NCBI GenBank assembly: GCA_021292105.1
Contig: CM037862.1
Location: forward strand, 7,110,765 to 7,174,764
Source: Anadara kagoshimensis
Lineage: Eukaryota; Mollusca; Bivalvia; Arcoida; Arcidae
Reading direction: 5' to 3'
Length of the DNA stretch: 64,000 nt
Shown in pieces: positions 54,492-64,000 of this stretch; position 1 is the first letter of the stretch, and every line of letters begins with the position of its first letter. Made by a program: the position numbers and the translations under genes. The notes under the pieces were generated by a model, which did no database searches, was not told where the DNA came from, and saw nothing but the letters and a program-made list of their open reading frames with translations.

Positions 54492-56375
54492 ATCAAGGTG
54501 GTTATTTCTTTCTGGTATGGTGGAGAAAACCGAAGCACATAGCCCTGGAAACCACTTTTTGAACTGACGAACTTTCTCATGCAATTCTGTGAAAGTGCAG
54601 TTCTATTCAAGGTACCGTGACTTCCACATGAAGTGGAAGGAACACTTCAATAACCTTCAATCTTCAAAGAAGGATTTTTAAAAAATATATATTACAATAC
54701 TGGATATGTTGTGGATTTTTAAAAGCACATTTTTTTTACTTTATTGACAGCAAAAAGCGTACCATCATCATCATGAATAAGTGTAATACAATGCAACCTT
54801 TGCAAAAATAAAAAAATTAATAAATCAATAAATCAAAACAAACCAGATGCATACGGTCTCTGTAACTGAATTTCTTTAGAACCCCATCATTTTTTGTAAA
54901 TTTTTATATTATAAATAATTGATTATTATTTCTATTTCTCCGTTAGCTTTAGCAGGAGTTATTGATCAGTAACTTATTTTGTTTTGAACTCAAACGTTCG
55001 TAGAATTGTACCTCACAGATATTGAACTTTTAATATTGAACTTCACGTATATTTCTCAACTTCTGCTCATAAAAAGTGTGCCAGCAATCATTTATCTAGA
55101 TTATTTACATTATACTTACACTCATGATGAATACAAAAAAATATATATAAATTTAAAAAATAACTGATCTAAATATAAAATAAAACCCGATGCAAGCCCG
55201 CGCCGGGCCCCTATATTTTAGATACACTGTACGGACGTAGTAGAAGACAGTTCTTAGACGGATAAAGTTTGTGCGCAGGACGTGTAGAGTACAATAAATC
55301 TATGTCAAGAGTTCGAATGATAAAAGTTTTTAAGAAATAGATATGTAGCATATTTTAACACAAATCTTCCAAACTCACTCAATATTTTTGTATATACTGA
55401 TATAGCTTACAGATGCACAATGAACAATAAAAACTAGAATTGACCCATGATGATTACTTCTTGCTGTTTACACAGACCTGCCTGTCGATGCAAAACGTGA
55501 TGAATCAACTGACAAGATCTTTTTTTAGTCAACCATGTATAATAAACATAAATTCTTAGAAGCACCAACTTTAATATATGATACAATATTTGATTGTGAA
55601 AATAAAAAAGTATTCGAAATTGAAAATAGATTTTGAAAAGTTCCCGTAAACATCGATACAAAAGATCGACCGAGTTGCACCTTGTAGACGTTGACATGTA
55701 AAAATAGGTTGAAAGTTTCACATCGGATGCACCTGTTGAAGATTTCGAATAGCTAAATTGATATCATGCCTAGAATATAAGTATTTTATATGTGTATAAA
55801 CCGGAGGAAAAAAAGCTTTCTAACGGCATAGATTTTGTGAATTATATAGTGACTGTTGTAGAATTTTAAATGCTTCAAACTCGACATTGTGTAAAAATAA
55901 AAAAGAATACACGTTTTTCGCGGATGAAGGTAAAAACGTCAAAGTGAAACGTTATGAACACAAAAAGTGGTAATTGTTCAGTGTGATAAATTTTATACTA
56001 TTTATATCTCTATAACTGATTTCTTTACATGAAACAAACAATCTTTTCCTGCTTTTTATAAAAATCTGAATTGTAACGAAATTGATAAACTATTTCAAAA
56101 GTTTGAACGAGTTATTTTTTCTCTAGAAAAAACGGAGGAAAATCAACTCAAAATTTTAATCACGTAAAAAATGAAACCGTTCACAAATTTCAAATAAAAC
56201 ATTCGAACTAAAGTATTCTTTCTATCAAAAAACCCGAAGAACACTATTTGTAGGTAATGTTCTGTAGTTTCCTATGATACCAAGTTCATGTCGATCCGTC
56301 AATATTTACGATTTTTACATCAAAATATGTACGACACACTGCCTGGAAATCCGGTTGGCGCTCTATGGCGCTTAC
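54488..56375. other. No recognisable gene
   Basis: AT-rich. Frames at 55434-55721 (minus) and elsewhere lack domains. A short GC-rich patch (gcccgcgccgggcccc) lies at 55195-55212 without a clear context. Confidence 0.4.
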
Positions 56376-56392
56376 GGGGGTTAAGGGGTTAA

Positions 56393-57059
56393 AGAGTTTT
56401 CGGGTCTTTTATTAAACATTTGCATGCATCCCTGACAATGTCAATGCAGAAATAAAAAACAAGGATTTTGGAAGTATGATTTACCTCTGACCCCGCCGCT
56501 CGGTACTGGATATTTACACGGTTTTCCACAGTTAACCGATGATAGCAACAAAGTAACGATGATTTGGATATAAGCATATCACAATAAGCTTGTTAAAGGT
56601 CACCGGTCACCAAAAACCGAATTTTTTTTAGTACTATTTTCCGAAAGATTATATCATAAAAAGTCGATTTAGCCACAAATAACATTTTTTAATCATTTCT
56701 ATCCTTTTCTACAGCGTAAATTAAAGTCCTGAAACTGTTGAAAAACTGTGTTATCTCCCTTTGGTAGTAAAAGGGCACAAAACCGGAAGTGACACAGAAG
56801 GTGTTATCCCAGCTCTTTAGTAAATGAAGCTTGTATAGTGAACTGCATTTATTACCCAGATTTATCGGAAATAACTTCTAGTGTTTTTACATATTTATTT
56901 ATTTTTTAGCATTGGGTATTTCAGTTGACTTCAGCAGATAAAAATTAATAAAAAATAAACATAATAATAAGAAATAAATAAGGAAAAAAACTATATTTGT
57001 GTTTGCTCTAAGTATGATATACTATTTACTAATACAAAACATAATTTTACATTTCTTTT
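56393..57059. other. No recognisable gene
   Basis: Nothing supported. Includes ggtcaccggtcacc near 56598, an isolated short repeat. Confidence 0.4.
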
Positions 57060-57092
57060 GATATTTATTTAATTATGTATTTATTTATTCGT

Positions 57093-57155
<63 letters not shown>

Positions 57156-57586
57156 TTTTATTTATTTATTTATTTATATCCATTTATCACAACAAATCAT
57201 AACAGAACCCCAATTTCCGTTTTTTATTTAAAATATTGTTCTATTAATTTTCATTAATATTTAATATCATTTTAATCTTTACATATCTCTGAGTTATTTA
57301 TTTATTTATCTATTTATTTATTTATTTATTTATTTATCACAACAGATAATAAAAGAACCCAAATTTCCGTTTTTATTCAAAGTAGTGTTCACATTAATTT
57401 TCATTAATATTTAATATCATTTTAATTATCTTTACATATCTCTTTGAGTTATGTATTTATTTATTTATATTTATTTATCACAACAAATATTAAAATAACC
57501 CAAATTTCCGTTTTTTATTTAACATATTGTTCACATTAATTTTTATTTATATTTATTATCATTTTAATTATCTTTAGATATATCTG

Positions 57587-57636
<50 letters not shown>

Positions 57637-57690
57637 TCTATTTATCCTAAGGAATAATAAAAAGAACCCAATTTCTTGTTTTTTATTTTT
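57060..57690. repeat. (ATTT)n microsatellite in a ~150-bp higher-order repeat, four copies
   Basis: Each unit is an ATTT run followed by tcacaacaaat-like, aacccaaatttccgtttttt and ttaatatcattttaat blocks (near 57180, 57338, 57478 and 57645). The apparent Leu/Ile/Tyr/Phe-rich frame is the microsatellite read through. Confidence 0.85.
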
Positions 57691-58043
57691 AAACAAATCT
57701 GTTTTTCTCTCTAGTACAGCCATATCATGACCTCAAATTGATTTTAACTTATATTTGTTTTAGAAAGTGTCCCATTTTTAATTTCTTTAGAATAGATTAA
57801 AATCAATGATTTATTATTATTATCATTATTATTGTTATTTACTAATGTAATTAACCAAAAGAACACGTTTTCGGATAGAATCTAGATCCAAGACCTGCAG
57901 TTTTTTGTACAACGAAAATATCAAAATACAGGTTTAAAAAATAACTTCTTATTGTCTCTCAAATAAAGTATTTCATCCCAGGATTACTTAAATATGAAAG
58001 TAATTTCAATTCAATAGCTTCTTATTCCTTATTTGCAGTAAGT

Positions 58044-58044
<1 letters not shown>

Positions 58045-58084
<40 letters not shown>
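58045..58084. repeat. (TAA)n microsatellite
   Basis: About 13 TAA units. Confidence 0.93.
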
Positions 58085-58149
58085 TGAAATCTGAATACAT
58101 TCAAAACAATAAGAAAGCTGCATGAAGGACTTGTGTAAATCTGGCTATA

Positions 58150-60810
58150 CAGTCAAACCTGTCTATAAAGGCCACCCAAGGGAAACAGTAAAAGTGGCCT
58201 TAATGGGCAGGTGGTCTTTATATACAGGTTCAAATAATATAAATAAAGAACAATTGGGATATGATTATGCTGGCCTTTATAAGCAGGTGGCCTTTATATA
58301 GAGGTGGCCTTTAAGGCAGGTTGGACTATAATTTGTTCTGAAATTTGTGGAAAAAACATGTTTATCGGTTATTGTGATTTTATTATCTCCAAACGTCACA
58401 AAATATAGCATTTTGACTTGAAATCAAACTTTAAAACCCGTCAAAACGCCACACAAACCCACATGTAATATATGGGTAATGTGTCTTTCCTCAGCAGCTT
58501 AACACCATGTACGTCATCAATTAGTTCGCCGGAAAGTTACGAGCTGTGTCGGAAACTACCGAGTATTAGCAGTTCGTTCAGGTAAGGTTTTAGTGTATTA
58601 CAGGTAAATGTAAGGCGTGGGGAACCGTCAGACACATCAATATTGACTATTCTACCCATTGCAATGCAAAATACAAAATTGTTGTCAATTATTTAACCAA
58701 AAAACACCAGTCCATTCATTATCTAAACACAAACTTTCGAGAATATATAGCTATTAGTTGATCCTATAAAAATCTAGATAAATGTACGAGGGAAGGTCAA
58801 AAAGATCATAGAACGGGATATACAGGGGAAACGCCAAGAGCAAATTGTGTTTCGGTTTTGTTTTTTGAAACCTTCCGCGGTCGAAAAAACGGGATTATTT
58901 TTTGTCAAGTGTCCGACACCGGAAAACAATCGGTCACATTCAGTTTCTTATTTTAACGGTAAAATTTGCATGTATGGGTGAAAACGCAATATAAGCACAT
59001 GTATCATAAACTTAAAATTTCGTATGTATTATAAAATTTTAGATGACATATCATACTTATAAAAAATTCGCGATTTTCTGACGGCACCCGATTTCTCTTG
59101 AAAATCAGCACGAAATTTAACTCGATTTTTAAAACTTGTACGTTTTTTGTACCATGAATATTTCTCTTTGAAATTTTGACATAACATTACAATAGTATTG
59201 TTATTTATTTCCTTAAAGTATTATGCCTGGTGCATAAAGTGTAGATATCTGAAAAAAGCAAAAAACCAAGAGCCTCCATTCGTCGTCAATGAAAACAAAT
59301 ATGGCCGCGAGCTTCAGTGTACAGTAAATTCAGTGTCGTGTTTGAACGGTAAAGTTTGCATTTATGGGTGTGAACGCATTATAAGCAGATTTGTCATGAA
59401 CTTAGAATTTCGCAGTATGAAAAAATCCGAGATGACATGCATACTTACAAAAAAATTCGCGATTTTCTGACGGCACCTGGTTTCTCTTGAAAATCACTGT
59501 TCGTCAGCATGACTCGATTTTTAAAACTTGTACGTTTTTTGTATCATGAATATTTCTCTTTGAAATTTTGACATAACATTACAATACTATTGTTATTTAT
59601 TTTCGCAAAATATTATACCTGGTGCATACGGTGTGGATATCTGAAAAAAGCAAAAAACCAAGATCCTTCATTCGTCGTCAATGAAAACAAATATGGCCGC
59701 GAGCTTCAGTGTACACTAAATTCAGTGTCGTATTTTAACGGTAAAATTTGCATTTATGGGTGTAAACGCATTATCAGCAGATTTGTTATGAACTTAAAAT
59801 TACGCATGTATAAAAAAATTCTGGATGACACGCATACTTGCAAAAACCCTCTATTTTCTGACGACCTGATTTCTCTTAAAAATCACTGTAGCCTAATCAG
59901 CATGAAACTCGACTCGATTTTTAAAACTTGTACGTTTTTTGTACCATGGTCTTTTCTCTTTGAAATTTTGACATAGTATTACAATATTATTGTAATTTAT
60001 TTTAACAAAGTATTATACCTGGTGCATGCGGTGTCAATATCTGAAAAAAGCAAAAAACCAAGAGCCTTCATTTGTCGTCAATGAAAACAAATATGGCCGT
60101 GACCTTCAATGTACTCATACATTGTACATACATCTGACGTAGTGACGTCAATATCGTGTTTCGCTTCATCACACAGTCGAGTCATGACTGTTGCATGCAT
60201 TATCGATTTTTCTACCTACATGCACTGTCAGCTGCCCATCATGTTTACATATTGCGCTGACTTCTAATCGTTACATGTTGCGGGATCCTACCATTTTGAG
60301 GTCCAAAATATAGGAAAAATAGGAATGTGGCATCAAAATTATAGGAGTTTTTAGAAAATTATAGGAGTTTCCACTAAAATTATAGGAATGTTTTTAAATA
60401 ATTTGCACAAAAATATACATCCATGGCCTCTCCTACAGCCATTCTGTTCCCCCTTTTACTAACAAACATAAAATATTGGCAACTGCAATGTATACTTACT
60501 GGTTTAAAAGTACATAAACTGAATGTTGTTTCATATATGTACTAAATGCAAGAAAATGTCCCCATTCTGAATTCCAGTAACAAAAATCATGATAGGAAAA
60601 TATAAGAAAAGGGTAAAAAAATTATAGGAAATACAGCCCAACCTGCCCTCAGGCCACATCTATATAATGGTCACCTGCCTATAAAGGCCAGTATAATTGT
60701 ATCCTAATTGTTCTTTATTCATATTATTTGAACCTGTATACAAAGGTCACCTGTCCATTAAGGCCACTTTTACTGGTCCTTTGGGTGGCCTTGATAGACA
60801 GGTTTAACTG
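58150..60810. mobile_element. 2.66-kb element with ~175-bp inverted repeats, CAGTCAAACCTGTC ends
   Basis: The left arm 58150-58327 (cagtcaaacctgtctataaa, ggccacccaaggga, aaagaacaattgggat) is mirrored at 60634-60810 (ttgttctttattcatatt, cctttgggtggccttgatag, acaggtttaactg). TA lies outside the left end. No transposase remains. The interior holds a ~395-bp tandem repeat. Confidence 0.8.
58950..60110 (+). repeat. ~392-400-bp tandem repeat, about three copies
   Basis: tattatgcctggtgcataaa recurs at 59219, 59611 and 60011. Units share aaaacttgtacgttttttgt and gaaaacaaatatggccgcga. Each has an open frame (59198-59470, 59590-59976) reading WCI(K/R)C..YLKKAKNQ..FVVNENKYGRELQCT. The copies differ at many amino-acid positions, which does not look like conserved coding sequence. 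Confidence 0.8.
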
Positions 60811-60897
60811 TGTAGGAAAACATAGAAATGGTAGGATCTCTGATGTTGACCTCCACTCAAAGCAATATGTCTTGCTGGTCCAAATAATCAGCATTAA

Positions 60898-60898
<1 letters not shown>

Positions 60899-60945
<47 letters not shown>
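60899..60945. repeat. (GT)n(GA)n compound microsatellite
   Basis: About 11 GT then 12 GA units. Confidence 0.93.
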
Positions 60946-60959
60946 CATATGTGTGATGG

Positions 60960-62216
60960 GAGGGTAGGATTTGAGGAATTTTAAAACTGCATGATTATGT
61001 ACAACATATTTGCCCATTACAAGCCATATGTGTTATATACATGTACATAGTAGTCTACTACAATATTTGACTTATTTCAAACCAACACCAGAATATGCAG
61101 GTGTGCAATAAAGTATTTATAAATTGAAAATGAAATGCATACATTAAATAATTAGAATGCTGCATCAAAACTAACCAAAGATAAATCTCTTTTTTTTAAA
61201 TTTTAAAATTAATTGTACATGTGAAATAGTCATGGACTTGACATTTTAATGAGGGAAAAAGCATAAACTATATTATGTTGAGGCAGTGCTTGTGAAAACA
61301 ATATTCATTAACTTGGGTTTGAGCTTAGCTGTGGATTAACATCTTTAGACATTGCTTCAATATTTCATATCACAAAATTTCATATACATACATGCATGTA
61401 TTTTAGTTGTTTAATGTGTAATTTCAGTGTTCAATCATGAATTTTACTCTTTCCTGATCATTTTCAGCTTATGAGGGTTAATTTGAGGTTGAATGTTACA
61501 CAAATGAAAGTGTAAATAAGATTTACATCAAATACTTATTATAATTCCACATCAATTTAGTTTATTTTATATAGTTTTAATTTTAATACTAATTTTACCA
61601 GTCTAAAAATGGGTTTTATCATAATTATAAATGAAAAAAAGCACAAGTCATGAGTTATCAGTGAAAACTTGTTAAATCCATGGACTGAAACAAAATCAGC
61701 AAGGAATAATATAACTACCAGATGTGAAATAAGGTGTTTGTTGCTGAATAAGAGAAAGTTTATAAGTGCCTTACATTGCATGTCCAAATTTCACAAAAAG
61801 TGAAATCATTTTTCATATTGAAATAATCAGTATGGGGGTCTTTCTCTGGTTCCATACTTGTTCATCATCTGAATTAAATGACAACTTATGATGGGCCATG
61901 TTAGCTTAAATTTGAATTACTCTGGCTTTTAAGTCAACATCAGATGATGGACATATGCATTGTAGGTATGGTTGTCTATGTGTTTGTAACTCGCATCTAA
62001 ACACATCTGTCAAACTGAATTAAGCAAAGTGACTTTAATGACTTGGCTCAGTTGTGGGTGTTGAATCAAGATTACAATGGACAATTTGCAATGTTTTAGA
62101 CCTATCTGTTTATGGTTTAAGTTAAATTATAATTTCATTTCATTATTTAGCAATTTCAATTATTACATTAGCAAAAAGATGCTGTCTCCTCTAAAGTTTT
62201 AGAGCAAAAACAGTAG
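60960..62216. other. No recognisable gene
   Basis: AT-rich, few repeats. Nothing supported. Confidence 0.5.
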
Positions 62217-62351
62217 AGCTGTCATGTGCTACTGAAATAATATAATTCAAATGTTCTGACTTTGAATGCATTATTTTAATAAAAATTCAAAATCACTTTA
62301 ATCAGCACATGACAATTTCATAAAAATTCAATAGTAGCACATGCCAGAGCT
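62217..62351. mobile_element. Palindromic MITE, atgtgctact ends
   Basis: agctgtcatgtgctact at the left, tagtagcacatgccagagct at the right. A middle inverted piece (gcacatgacaatttcat) shows an inner partial copy. It is a relative of 10660-10722. Confidence 0.7.
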
Positions 62352-62985
62352 AATTACAATAAAAATAACTTAGTAGCTTAGATCATAGATGTATACACAC
62401 TGTATGAGTCAGTTTTTATGCAAATTTTCAATTTGTATAGGATTTCAAATGAATTTTTTTCTGTTAAAATTTGATTAAACAATTAAATGGGACTGTATAA
62501 TAAACCATGAGTTCATGCTTTGTACCAAAGTAAGGAAGGTGGTTTTTATTACATTAGAATTTGAAAAAATATATAATTAAGACCAGTGCCAATCTTGTGA
62601 TGAAATTCAAAATGTACATATTTATGAATTGAGAGCTAAATCTAAGTTGAAAGATGTTCCTCATCTAAGGAATATTTTATGTAGAAATCCACACTCCTGG
62701 TCAAATATTAATGGTAAATATTTTGAGTAAACCCATTCCCCATGTATTTAAAATAAAATAAATAAAATAAGACAGTTGAATGTTATTTAGCAGCCAAATA
62801 AATTGAAGGCCTACAAAGCATACAGGCCAATGTGTCCCGAGTACATGCAGGCCAGTGTATTGGTATCCATGCAAACTTCATATATTCAGTGGTACCACAA
62901 ATCAATCCTGCATGTTATATGGTGTAAAAACCGTGGCTACCATGTACAAAATACAAAAGGATCATTCGGGAATGCAAAAAATAAC
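62352..62985. other. No recognisable gene
   Basis: Nothing supported. The frame at 62803-63012 has no recognisable domain. Confidence 0.4.
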
Positions 62986-63450
62986 TTTGAGGCGGTGACG
63001 GCACTTTTCTAAGATGGCTGCCTGAAAGTAGACCCAAATTTCCGGCAAAATCGGCTTGAAGTGTGAAGAAAATTACTATTTAAATGGTAAAACTTACTTT
63101 ATTTCAGCAAATAAATCCAAACAGCGTCTCTGGACTATCAAATTTACACATGGTGTACCATGAGGAAGCTGCCGTTGCATTATTTATGGGTCAAATGAGC
63201 CGGAAAAGGGACCGACCCATGATCACATATCCGACATTTTCATCGATTTTTTCGACTTTAAAACTTGTACGTTTTTTGTACCAGAAAATTTAACAGTCGA
63301 ATTATACATCAAAATAAACACGGGAAAAAGTTCTTTCCATTCATATTAAAACATCTTTGGTGCATAGCAAATGATTGAAAGAGATCACATTTTTCAAAAA
63401 AAATTTTCATTTTAGGCAAGTGTCTCACATTCAATCGGTATTTAAATGGT
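62986..63450 (+). repeat. Fragment related to the 58950 tandem repeat
   Basis: tttaaaacttgtacgttttt at 63256-63275, together with ggtgacggcac and aaatggtaaaa motifs, echoes that unit. The frame 63084-63293 has an acceptor-like tttatttcag just inside but no recognised domain. Confidence 0.4.
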
Positions 63451-63699
63451 AAAATTGCCACCAAATTAGAGTAAATCTGCTTTAATCAATTACAATTATC
63501 CAGAAATTTTAATAAAATGCCATTTGGTCAGTAAAACAGTCGGTAAGACAAATATTTCATTATTTCCATGCCTCGAGTGTATGCCGTTTTTGGCCATTTT
63601 TTTCACCCCTTCTGCGCGTGCAAACTTGTTTAATGAATCAATGCGTAGGCCGGGTTGGCGTTTCCCCTGATATACTGCCGCAACAAACCATACATATTA

Positions 63700-64000
63700 T
63701 TATTTTTCAATATAGTCCCTATTTACCCCAATGCACTTAGCCCACTTTTCTTTCAGTCTGAATATACCTTTGAAATAGAAGTCTTCGGTTTGGTTCTGAA
63801 ACCATGCATCTGTGGCAACCTTATGTCCATCATCATCAGGAAATCTGATTCCCCGTAAATGGGATTTCAAATTTCTAAATAGGAAATAATCACTGGGTGC
63901 CAAATCGGGACTGTAGGGTGGGTGATTAAGTTGTTCGAACTTGCATTCGCGAATCGCTGCTTATGCAATCCTTGACTTGTGCACAGGAGCAATGTCGTAA
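63700..64000 (-). pseudogene. mariner-family transposase, C-terminal part (cut by window edge)
   Basis: The minus strand reads YDIAPVHKSRIA, a stop, AAIRECKFEQLNHPPYSPDL, then APSDYFLFRNLKSHLRGIRF, FYFKGIFRLKEKWAKCIGVN and RDYIEK before the natural stop. The spacing of the two aspartates (YDxAP and SPDLAPSDY) fits the DD34D catalytic core of mariner transposases, which cut and paste DNA at TA. One in-frame TAA (63961-63963 on the plus strand) sits where Gln is usual, so the copy is probably dead. The N-terminal part lies beyond the window. Confidence 0.9.

Larger units (their letters stand above)
48059..56392. mobile_element. Candidate 8.3-kb TTAA-flanked structure, nested
   Basis: TTAA then CCCCTTAACCCCCG at the left (48059-48076). 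The exact inverted end CGGGGGTTAAGGGG then TTAA is at the right (to 56392). The terminal repeat is about 14 bp and the TTAA target is piggyBac-like. The interior is non-coding. It carries three X-boxes, an inserted 2.7-kb TTAA structure and SINEs. A chance match of two short ends is possible. Confidence 0.45.

Noticed and set aside
57075-57257. A hydrophobic membrane protein
   Set aside because: The Leu/Ile/Tyr/Phe pattern is only the (ATTT)n microsatellite read in frame.
58788-58850. mariner terminal repeat (cgagggaaggtcaaaaagat)
   Set aside because: It resembles mariner ends, and aggggaaacgcca also occurs near 63655, but no paired end or target duplication can be placed.
59198-59976. Two related small protein genes
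   Set aside because: They are tandem repeat units inside an inverted-repeat element, and the copies differ at many amino-acid positions as non-coding repeats would.

Overview
Eukaryotic, strongly AT-rich, gene-poor nuclear DNA, most likely from a bivalve mollusc. The reasons are an intron-split HSPA12-type HSP70 gene (a family greatly expanded in bivalves), tRNA-headed SINEs with a V/Meta-type molluscan look, many short inverted-repeat elements, and tandem repeats that carry hammerhead ribozymes. The species cannot be named from the sequence alone.

One host gene is well supported: a plus-strand HSPA12-like chaperone/ATPase in four coding exons (33455-33760, 34215-34431, 45264-45420, 46096-47153). 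The splice phases fit and the ATP-binding motifs are present. One extra base in exon 2 breaks the frame, so this is either a very young pseudogene or a sequence error. Intron 2 is 10.8 kb and is packed with repeats.

The rest is a mosaic of repeats. 0-3.2 kb: a diverged ~1.4-1.5 kb tandem duplication. 4-16 kb: MITEs, SINEs, tails of a reverse-transcriptase element and minisatellites. 17.1-19.4 kb: a near-identical array of 340-bp units, each with a complete type I hammerhead ribozyme (HHR). 21-27 kb: a perfect double palindrome, SINEs and hairpins. 27.7-30.5 kb: further HHR units on both strands, one set sitting inside a reverse-transcriptase-element tail. 32.6-33.3 kb: a TTAA-flanked MITE directly upstream of the HSPA12 gene. 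34.6-43.8 kb: a candidate 9.2-kb terminal-inverted-repeat structure filling intron 2. 48-56.4 kb: a nested TTAA-flanked structure with RFX X-box palindromes. 57-61 kb: an (ATTT)n higher-order repeat and a 2.66-kb inverted-repeat element. The right edge carries the end of a mariner transposase on the minus strand.

The most notable system is the HHR tandem array. Transcribed RNA should self-cleave into 340-nt monomers, as reported for metazoan retrozymes and Penelope-associated HHRs. Stem I, the core, stem II, the palindromic stem III and the GUC cleavage site can all be read directly.
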